A DNA stretch of 64,000 bases, from positions 18,191,457 through 18,255,456 of the forward strand of contig OZ007505.1 of NCBI GenBank assembly GCA_963931865.1, read 5' to 3'. Shown here piece by piece: positions 23,934 through 33,300 of this stretch; within the stretch, counting starts at the first letter, position 1; each line of letters starts with the position of its first letter. This DNA is from Axinella damicornis (lineage: Eukaryota > Porifera > Demospongiae > Axinellida > Axinellidae). A program made the translations under genes and the position numbers. The notes beneath the pieces were generated by a model. It did no database searches, had not been told where the DNA came from, and saw only the letters and a list, made by a program, of their open reading frames with translations.

Positions 23934-26333
23934 GGCCATCCCAAGTATGATCACTTTTGTAGTGCCTATATTTTGAATTCCTCCTATAGCATGTGCATCA
24001 GTCAAATGTCTCTACCAGGGTGAATTTGAAAAGTAAGCAGGAAAACAGATCAATGGATATTGAATTGTGAATCTGCTGTATAAGTATAAAATTATTTATG
24101 GCCATTTAGATGTTAATATTACACTCCTGGTATAGGAAATAAAGTGCCGCGTAATGTAATATAATATAAATAACTCGTTCGAGTGATAGGAATGGCCTAC
24201 GAAGATTCTGACTACACCTTCATGATCGCTATCATGCACTGTCCCAACCGTACAATTTTGGTGCTGAAACTCACCTTGGTGGTGGAGATATGAGCGCTTT
24301 TGTCTCGCCGTGGACGCCATTGCTCGAGCGCTCTCTCCGACTTCCGGTGGCAGTACCGTTCTTAGCAAAGGCACGCGAAGTTTCTGCCGTTCACTGACGC
24401 TTACATGCCAAAACTCACCGGGCTGGCGAAGTTGTGAGCGCTGTATAACAAGTTTCGTGTCTTCTCGATCTCCTTGGGCCGCCATTGCTGACTCAGCTCA
24501 ATCGATCGACGGTCCTCACGTGGTATGTGCGTTAATTGGAATGTGTTGCAATACCTAGCTTGCGCTATCGTCGAGCTGCAACCGGTTGCAACGCGGCTAC
24601 CAGGAGTGCGGTTGCCCCTCGAAATATGATTAAAGAATAAGCCTATATAGCAGTGCATAAAAGCCAGTCATAAACCAAGCCCAGCAGCCTCATGAGAAAA
24701 AAAAAAGAAGAAATCAAAAGAAGCCTATAGCATAAAAGCCAGTGCATAAATCAGCTGAATGAAAAGCAAAGGGAAAAAAAAGAAAAAGAAAAAAGAAGAA
24801 AAAAAAGAAGAAGAAGAAGAAGAAAATACAACCTAGCAACACACCCATCCCTCCATGACAGGTCAGACACCGAAGTGTGCAGCCTCAGAAGCGCTGGATA
24901 GGCGTGTCTGGAATCACAGGAGGGCGACCTGCTTTCTACCAGACACCTTTAGCTTCGGTGGTCAGATGGGAACCGGCGTACTCCGGCTGCTAGGCGGGGA
25001 AGTCGAGAACCGGTATGTACGGAGGGGCCCGACCTCGTACTCGGTTATTGGGGAGGCAATGTTCAGACCCCAGTCTGCAAGCGAACACGCCATCCCGACT
25101 TCCCGCCAAAACTTGTTACAAATTCAGTATTTAAAACCACATCCAGCTGTTTCCGGTTGCGCATGCGCGTGCCACCTGACTTTGACTTCCCGCCAAATAT
25201 TTTCAAACCCCAGACGTAGCTAGCTAGCTAGCTGAGTGTCACCCCCTTGAGCTACACGGCTAGCTAGGCTCTAGCAAACTCTTCTTGCTCGAGCGCTCAG
25301 CAATTCGATGATAGTTGTAGGAAGTTAACAGTGACCTCATAGAAACGCCACTGTCTCCTCTGAATATCGTTGAAATGCCTTTGCCTTTTCACTCAGCAAG
25401 CTGCTTGAACTCTGCACAGCTACTGATATCTCCACATCTGACCTCTAGTTCGGGCCATACACACACAAAGTACTTGGCCATAGGTGAAACTCGTAAAGAA
25501 TGTTGCATTTGCAGTCACCACAGCCATGATTCTCTTCTTTAGTCTCAATGTCGTTCCCCTTACATGTAGTGTGTGGAGATGCAATAATCATTTTCAGAGG
25601 CGGAATATTGACCTCACCCTCCTTCCAAAGCTCTTGAGCACAAGAATGTGCATCTCACAGAAGGCAGTTTGGATGGTACCAGTTTTTCGACCTGTGCACA
25701 AGTCTGCTGAATAGCTTCCCTTGTACCCAAATTGAAAGCTTCAGGATAAGATATCAGTATGGCAACTTGTTCAGTGAAGAGGCAAGGGCAATATTGAACA
25801 ATGGTTGGAAGAGATAGTAGCCAGGGGAATGTGAGATGGATATGCTCTTACTTGGGTTTTGGCTAGTATTATTCCACCTTGTAAAAAAGTTACTTTTTCC
25901 ATTCAAAAGTTGGGAGGCCCAGCAGTTTCTAGAACAAACTTCGATTCCTTCCATCATCAGCATAGCATGCAATTGGTGACTTTGCAGTTGGACGTTTTAG
26001 CTGGTGGATCATTGGTCTTGGAAAGCCGACACTTATACATTGGCTGCATTGCACAAAGGTTGACCCCAACATCTTTCAAGTTCTATAGCTATTCAGAGTG
26101 TAATTGTCGTGTAATTATATTATTGCTCTAAATTTGAGCTTGAACATATTCGGTCACTCTCCAGGGACCATATACAGTATTATTGGAGGATATTCTCCAT
26201 GGGCTGCAGGCCGACTGGTGCCAAGGGATAAACCTCCTAAGTCCCAACACAAGAACACAAGTACTGGTACATACATGTACATGCAACATGCTGTTCCCTT
26301 GGCAACATACAGTAATAAATGTAACACTGCGAG

Positions 26334-26395
26334 CGTATTGAGCCGCCAAAGGCGGCTCAATACGCTCGCAGCGCCAAAGGCGGCTCAATACGCTC
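26334..26395. repeat. Perfect hairpin with extra third arm
   Basis: GAGCGTATTGAGCCGCC and GGCGGCTCAATACGCTC flank AAA; after GCAGCGCCAAA the right arm GGCGGCTCAATACGCTC repeats. Confidence 0.8.
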
Positions 26396-26554
26396 TTGAT
26401 GCGCCCTTGGTACGCTCCAGTTGTAACTGCAAAATGCTTTCTTTTAAAGCTGAAAATATTCTGATGACCAGTGGCTGTAGACACTCTACACACAAAAACA
26501 GTTGAACTGCCAAAATACATCGTGAATATGAATTAAACATGAGTGGCCAAACGG

Positions 26555-26863
26555 TTAGGGGGCAGGATAGTGGGGGCGTGGTGGGGGATAGGGAGGTTGT
26601 TGGTGAGGAGGGGGAGGTCTGTAGCGTGGGTGCATTACATGAGGGGGAGGGTGACGAGGTGGAGGGTGATGTGGGGGAGGGTACATTGGGTGACCAGGGG
26701 GTGGAAAGAAGGGAGCGCGCTGGAGAGGTGGGGGTCCGGAATATCGAGTGGGAGAAACACCTCTTTGGTAGGGAGGGGGTCCATGGGGTTTCATGAGGGA
26801 GTCCTTCATCTTGGACTTGTTGGCTAGTGAGAGAAGTACTCCACATGTAAGTGCACAAACATA

Positions 26864-26895
<32 letters not shown>

Positions 26896-26914
26896 CACAC
26901 ACACACACACACAC

Positions 26915-26993
<79 letters not shown>

Positions 26994-29900
26994 ACACACA
27001 CAGACACACACACACACTCACACTGGTAATATTCGTTGATTTCAACACTTGGAACAAGTTCTTTGACCTTCTGAATTACCTGTGAGGGGTTGGAGAAGGG
27101 AAGAGCGCTTTGGTTGCTCTCCATTGGTACTGCAAACTAAATTTGGTAACTAGACCATTCAACTCACTGTCGCCTTGTAATGCAGCTCCGACTCTTGGTT
27201 CCAGATCTGGATCACGTTCTGGTCGAATCGTATCCTCACACTCACACCACACACATCATCACCTGTGCACAGGAGTGGGAGTGTGAGGAGGGAGGTATGG
27301 TGAGTGAGAGGGAGAGAGTGTGAGGAGAAAGGTGTGGTATAGAGGGGAGGGGTGCAAGGAGTGACGTGTGGTGTATGAGAGGGGGAGAGTATGAAGAGAT
27401 GTGGTGTACGAGAGGGGAAGGGTGTGGTGTGTGAGAGGGAGAGAGCGTGAGGAGAGTGTGGTGTGTGAGAGGGAGAGGAGTGCAAGGAGTGGTGTGGTGT
27501 GTTAGAGGGAGAGGAGTGTGAGGAAAAGGTGTGGCGGATGAGGGGAGGGGTGTGAGAGGTGACGTGTGGTGTATGAGGGGAGGGGTGTGAGGAGAGAGGT
27601 GTGGTTTGCATGAGAGTGGGACGGGTGTGAGGAGTGAAGTGTGGTGAACGAGAGAGAGGGTCGAGGGGTGGTGTATGAGATCTGTGAGTAGAGAGGTGTG
27701 AGGCTGTCACACTGCAACACAATTCATTACCAGACAGCATTACCTTCTGCCATGCAGTCTGAGAACTGTTCTCCAATGGCAGCCAGTAACAGCTCCTGCC
27801 AGACCACCACCTGGAGGAGGGGCAGCTGAGACTCTCAGGTCATGCTCGAGCAACGTGTTGTGTAGAGGGAGAGACTATATACTCAACACTCACCGTGTCT
27901 TCCTTCCTGACTTTGAACGACCAGAGTCCTCCATCCATGTTGTCCATATCCTCCCTCCAGACATTGCATGTTAGTGCATAGCAACAGCAGTGTTAGTGCA
28001 TAGCAACAGCAGTGTTAGTGCATAGCAACAGCAGTGTTAGTGCATAGCAACCACAATGTTAGTGCATAGCAACCACAATGTTAGTGCATAGCAACCACAA
28101 TGTTAGTGCATAGCAACCAGTGTTAGTGCATAGCAACAGACAACGTCTGAAATGTCTGAAAACATGTTCTCGTGCATATCTCAGATCAGTACACTATAAT
28201 CAGCACAAGCCAGGAGAGAGCGAGACACTACAGCACTTGCCTAGCCAACACCATCCCTTTAGATTGGGTTAAATCTGCAGCAGCCCTCGTTCCCAGGCAA
28301 TGCATCCTCAAGTCTCAATGGGACTTGGTAAGCTCACACAAAACCGTACGACAGTCAGAAACGTTGCTCATACTGCCACACAACAACACCCCACCTGCCT
28401 TATTTCCAGGCCACACCCAGCTTATCGTCGCTTGAAGCAAGCAACGAAAACCTGGGTGGGGCCTGGGAACGAGGCTTAAAGCCTCCCCATGTGCGCACAC
28501 GGCCTAGCACATGTCCCCCTCACCATACGGGCCTCCTCTTCTCATTCCTCATGAGGTGGTAGCTCTCGCGCTCCCCCAAGTTGTCCACTGGCTGGATGTT
28601 ATTGACAACACGCCAGAACGCCTGCAGGCACAGGGCATGCATGTGAGGAGTGAAACCTTGTTCCCAGTAGGGGTTGAAATAGGGGAATTTCCCTGTAGAC
28701 TAATTGGCTGTAGATTGCATGACTAATCGATTGTCGGAACACCAGTTGAGGAATGGCAGTATGTCACGTCACTAGCTGTACACAGTGACATCGGAAAATG
28801 TTCAAACATATGCTAGCTCTCGACTATTCCACAGCCTTAGTTCAGTTAGTCAACTAATCATTCAGGGCCTAGTTTCCGGACCCCACCTTATCTTTAGGTG
28901 TGCGTTGACAATAATACATTGTAGGAGTGGAAGAGCAGCAAAAGCATTCGTCACGTGAATGACATCAGGTAGATGCGAGGTAGAGGGTAGGAGGGGTAGG
29001 GACAAGTGGAGGAAGGGTGGAGGGTAGACCCTCCTTCTAAATGTTGGTACAGTAATTAAACTTTAATATTTTAAATTGGAGCTCTTCAACCTAGCCAAAT
29101 GGATGATGTGCCGAACCAGCTCCTCCTGAACCGACCATGGGCCCCACCCTAAACCATATCTATCTCACGTCATTCAAGCGATGAATGATCGCAGGCCTTC
29201 ACCGCTCAATCTCACTTCTGTTTATTGTTGTCAGTGCAATCCGAAGAATCAAAATGGGGAACAAGGACAAGTTTAACCACTCAATCAGAAGTCGAGATGT
29301 ACATCGATCTAATCACACCTACAGAGACAAGTCACCTTGATGGTCTTCACTGTGCATATGGGTCTTAGGTTGGCAAAGAAGTCGACAGCACTCGATCCCC
29401 GGGGGGACCTGAAGTGTTGAAGAAGAGTAGACAGGAGTACACATATGCACACATAACAGGCTCATTGCTATGTATCGAAACAAAGGGAAGAGATTGAGCG
29501 TTGGACATAGCAAAACATGAAAGAAAGGACGTTTCGGCTCGAGAGCCTTCATCAGCTATGTACACAACAGCTGATGTACGTAGCTGATGAAGGCTCTTGA
29601 GGCGAAACATCCTATGTAACTTTCTTTCCTGTTTTGCTACAAGTATGTCCAACGCTCAAAACTGTTTCTCTTCCCTTTGATATGCACACATGTAGGCTGA
29701 TCCAGTACAGTGCTCTTGCCAGTAGGCCATACCCTAACTTCTGTGCTCTCTGGTTGTGTACCCATTAGTCTAGAGGCCCTCCTAGCATGGATCGACTCAA
29801 GTGATCGCAAGGGGAAAAGGAGGGTCTAGATCCAATCAGCTTGCAGCTGTTATGTGTGATCTTTCAATTCGCTCAGTTCAAGCATTGAGGACTGATTAAA

Positions 29901-30975
29901 TTCAGTCACCTGCGTTTGCTGCTCTCTGGCACAGCAACCAAACAGACAGAAGTACAAGCAGCGAGCAAGGTTAGCGGGCTGACTCGATTGACAGCAGCTG
30001 TACTAATATGATAGCTCAATTGCATGCTTTCATGCCAAGCAAAGTGGTCCAGAGTTTCCAGACGTACATACTGAAAGTGATCGCGTGGCAGAGAAAGCGA
30101 AGGCTAGCTTGTTAGACTATGCAGTCACAGGAAGGTTTACAGGCTGACCCTCAGGGTGGGCAGTTGGTAGTCTCTAGTGTTCAACTCCGGCTCTGTCCTG
30201 GGTCGAATCCCACTAAAGCCCTAGGTTTCCTGTTGAAGGGTGGTTCGGTTTGCCTTAAAAAAGGAATCTGCTCTTCCAGTTTGAGCAAACCATCTCCCAT
30301 TAGTGGGGGCCAGCCCAGGGCCAGTATGAAAACAAGGGGGTGACACTCCCATAGACGACGTAGTCGGAGCTGCGACCGGGGTCAAGAAATCTTGACCATC
30401 ATTTTTGCTGCATGACCACTTGACCGTATCGCAAAAAGACTCCTGACCGTTTGAATGCGCTGTATTTCAGCCATTGACCGCTTGACTGCCAATAGTATAC
30501 GGAGAATGCGTAGAGACTCCACCCCTTCCTTACTATACGGGGTCAAGATTCGCCGATAAGCCCAGTCACAGCTCTGACTATGGTGTCTATGGGAGTGTCA
30601 CCCCTTGTGAAAACCTCCTGCATAATTTGAGATGCGGACTGACCCCGCCTTCCGTCACAACACCCCGCCCCGGGGATCCCCTATCTATTCACAGACACCC
30701 TTTCCTCACCGATCAAACCAGAACGTCCATGTGGAGTGGAGAGGAAGATTGTCGGGGTCCTCAGTGTTCTCATTCTCCTGGCCCAACTCGTCTAGGGTTT
30801 TGCGAGAGAGGTGGGGGGAGGCGCGCGCCTCTGCCAGTTCTACATCGCGAGGTAGCTCTAGCTTGTACTCACACTCGGGGGACGGCGAATGGCGAAGAGG
30901 AGAATGGCGCTGTGTATACGCTAGCTGTTCCGATTCCGGCGTTCCGCGATCGCCCGCGCTCCCACCCGACGCCAT
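26555..30975 (-). CDS. EIF4E3: eIF4E class III cap-binding protein (eIF4E3) with proline-rich tail
   Basis: Binds the m7G cap of mRNA in competition with eIF4E1, without the usual link to eIF4G (known of the class). Exons (minus): 30975-30710, 29408-29336, 28621-28524, 27954-27894, 27810-27744, 27262-27168, 27118-27022, 26823-26555; phases agree, total about 341 aa. Class III signatures are LPLHSTWTFWFDR, FWRVVNNIQPV, SYHLMRNEKRRPVWEDMDN (cap-stacking Trp and following acid), WQELLLAAIGEQFSDC, DDVCGVSVRIRFDQNVIQIW and a final EYYQSNKS. The acceptor of exon 7 is unusual: it lies 11 nt after a better-looking one, but only it keeps phase. The last exon adds about 85 residues rich in Pro, His, Tyr and Arg (PPPHHPPPRHPPPH), absent from vertebrate eIF4E3. 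The N-terminal 75 residues are unconserved, as in vertebrates. A 22-bp minisatellite lies in intron 3. Confidence 0.9.
26863..27015. repeat. CA microsatellite in EIF4E3 last intron
   Basis: About 150 bp of (CA)n with a few AACA and AGA interruptions, between EIF4E3 exons 7 and 8. On the sense strand it is (TG)n beginning right after the exon 7 donor at 27022. Confidence 0.95.
27970..28137. repeat. 22-bp minisatellite in EIF4E3 intron 3
   Basis: About eight copies of TTAGTGCATAGCAACAGCAG or its CCACAATG variant, ending 15 bp from the acceptor of the exon at 27954. Confidence 0.9.
29478..29684. repeat. Long inverted repeat with CTGATGA/GAAAC motifs
   Basis: Arms of about 100 bp: AAGGGAAGAGATTGAGCG, CAAAACATGAAAGAAAGG, GTTTCGGCTCGAGAGCC and CTTCATCAGCT are mirrored by AGCTGATGAAGGCTCTTGAGG, CGAAACATC, CTTTCTTTCCTGTTTTGC and AACGCTCAAA. 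Each arm carries CTGATGA, a short hairpin and GAAAC. It lies in EIF4E3 intron 1, 70 bp from exon 2. Confidence 0.75.
30122..30300 (+). mobile_element. tRNA-derived SINE, copy 1
   Basis: Pol III box A-like GGCAGTTGGTAGTC and box B GGGTCGAATCC (30200-30210), followed by a shared body (CCCACTAAAGCCCTAGG, TGTTGAAGGGTGGTT, TTTGCCTTAAAAAA). The same order is found inverted at 35440-35604. The body is unrelated to a tRNA 3' half, as expected for a SINE. Confidence 0.7.
30333..30607. mobile_element. MITE with TGAAAA target-site duplication (same family as 1662-1927)
   Basis: Ends CAAGGGGGTGACACTCCCAT and ATGGGAGTGTCACCCCTTG; subterminal GGAGCTGCGACCGGGGTCAA is shared with the copy at 1662. TGAAAA precedes (30327-30332) and follows (30608-30613). 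Interior GACCGTTTGA and CTTGACC motifs, no coding frame. It lies in EIF4E3 intron 1. Confidence 0.85.
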
Positions 30976-33300
30976 TTTCACCTCGACCCGGGTCGCGCAC
31001 CCGAAGTAGGGGGCGTGGCTGAAAACCCCTCCCCCTGGCCCCCCCCGGCCCACTGTTTTATACTTCCCTTGATGGAAACACAGCAGGGCTCACTGTATAG
31101 CAAGGCAACCAACCCTCTGATGTAGCCAGTGCAACAAATCCATCCCATGGCAACTGAGTACTGTTTTTGCTCCTGGAGATACCATCCACCAATCTCAATA
31201 CAGTGGAACATCTAAAGTACAGTCTGAACAACACTCCAAATCATGACATAAGTTTCCATCATCCATAGCTAGTTGCGTAGTACCTGGTCACTCACTTGTT
31301 TGAAGTATACCTTTTGTTAATAGTTCTTGCATACCTTGCATGCCTCATGCTATGATGATCATTACCATATCGAATGAGTGGATAAATGTTTAGGCTGCAT
31401 GAGGAAGCCCACTTAATATAATTGTCAACAGAAAACTGAACAACTGCATGTGTAGTGCTTGCATGCAGTGCTAATCCTAAGTTGCCCCTCATTTGCATGT
31501 AACTCTTTCATGTAAGAGCAATCAAAACATAATGTTATGCTGGTGACAGTGGGGCTCAGGATCGACCTGCATGCATAAAAAACCTCCTCTACACGGGGAT
31601 GCAGCATTTCCAAACCAGAACGTTCACTTACAATTAGGGACACCAAACTGCACGTCAGGTTTGCGGAGGTTTAACTAACCTGCAGAGTTAATCTGCCAGT
31701 TTTCAGCAGCCGGTAAAATTAGGTTTGGCAGATCGAGGTGGCTAAAATTTATTAACAATGTCAGTGAATTGAGCAGATAATTATACTAGTGTAAGAGGTA
31801 TAAATAACTTAATAAGAGCATTTTGCACAAAATAGTACAATCAGATTGTAATTTACTATAGCAATGGGAAAATATAATATATACACAGGCATGAAAGATA
31901 AGGCAATAGCAATACCATACTAGCACTAGGCCTAGAGTAAGTCGTTATGGTTGCTTCGTGTAGGCACACACACGCAGTCTGGTGGGACAGTTCAGGATCT
32001 GCAAGTTTGTACAAGAGTATTACTTTCAGGTAGAAGCGCACATATCATAGCCTCGTTCCCAGGCTACAAACGCTGGGGTGAGAAGGCCTGGGAACGAGGC
32101 TACACATATCACTAGCTTTTTGTTAACTACCGGGTATATTTGTGGGTGATTTCGATTTTGAGTGGACCATTTCCAGACAGTTTGGTATCCATCCACCAGT
32201 TCAAACTTGCAGCTATGGTGGTACATGTAGGTGGCTGGCTCATAGCTCACCCAATTAACACACATAGAAGGCAGGCCTGCCAACCTCAGAAGTTTAAAAA
32301 CCTTGAGACATAGCATGCGGGTATTTCAATAAGACAAAAATGCATAAACTGTATCCAAGTTGCCATAATATTTTACCTATACAATAGTGTTTTGTTGCAC
32401 TTTTGCTGTGCAGGAATCTGTACTTGCCGGTCTCGAATGACAAGGCTCCATTTGAATCAAGATTTGATCGATGGGGCATTCTGTTCAATTCGGGGAAAAA
32501 AAAACTGCCGTCGATTGCTATGAGGGAATATCAAAACCATCTGGCAACTCTTGACGTGAACTGTGAAAGGTAAGCCCATATGGCATCCATTCAGTGGTAT
32601 TGCTTTTAGTTACAATCTGTGCCTTCTTCACATATTAGACTTGATGCAGGGCTGCAGTCACTCGAGTACTCACCATTGCAAAATTGTGCACGCATGCGCA
32701 TAATCTCGCCTGGTCTCATGCCCAGGCTTGCATGTGAACGAGGCAGTCAAATACTACTCGTTCCCAGAGGTCTGGGCACGAGACTAGTCAAATACTCGTT
32801 CCAACGGCTGATCGGTAGTCTGCAGGCCAATATGTGTCCAAGCTCTAGTCTCTCAGCATTTCCATGAGTTTGAGCTGGCTAACCGTGAGAGCGTGAGATC
32901 AACACTGAATCCGTGAGACTCACGGATTTTCCGTGAGAGTTGGCAGGCCTGAGAAGGCCAACTGCACTCCTGGTATGGGGAACTGGTAGGGCAAACTCAC
33001 TTTTCAGAACGATGCCTCAGGTCTTATCTGACACTATAGCAGCACTGCCTTTCACTACCAAAACTTTCTGAACAGACCCTCTCTTGCCAGACACCCAGTT
33101 GCCTAACTGGTAGTGATAGCCAACTAGGTTTTTGGGGGTTTGAGGGTTTGACCCCAGACATGAGATTTCTCTCACTCCATAATGTTGCTATGGTAGCTGT
33201 CGCTATGGGCTACCATTGTTAAGATGGTATTACTGTTGTAGAGTCTAGGGTCAGAGTTCAAGGTGCAGAGTGCATGTGCTCTATACCTGGTATATACTCT
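30976..33300. other. Intergenic region between EIF4E3 and FoxP
   Basis: About 2.3 kb, both neighbours on the minus strand. The part next to 30976 should hold the EIF4E3 promoter. It includes a foldback at 32049-32102 and the element at 32272-32950. Nothing coding is supported. Confidence 0.6.
32272..32950. mobile_element. Inverted-repeat element with CAGGCCTGCCAAC ends (copy 2)
   Basis: Starts CAGGCCTGCCAACCTCAG and ends GTGAGAGTTGGCAGGCCT. Shares interior blocks in order with 3552-4350, including ACTCGAGTACTCACCATTGC. An AGCCTCG-family foldback is embedded near 32707-32786. Confidence 0.7.

Larger units (their letters stand above)
23587..26554. other. Convergent intergenic region between AAA ATPase and EIF4E3
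   Basis: About 3 kb. It contains the foldback at 23822-23933, a dispersed repeat at 24190-24260 related to 8940-9020 (GCATGATAGCGATCA), two diverged tandem units at 24261-24490 around CGCCATTGCT, an A/G-rich tract at 24700-24835, TAGC repeats near 25214 and hairpins at 26334-26395. Open frames at 24855-25223 and 25484-25714 were not recognised. Confidence 0.55.

Noticed and set aside
24855..25223. 122-codon plus-strand frame as a possible gene.
   Set aside because: No recognisable motif, splice signals or neighbouring exons; not distinguishable from chance.
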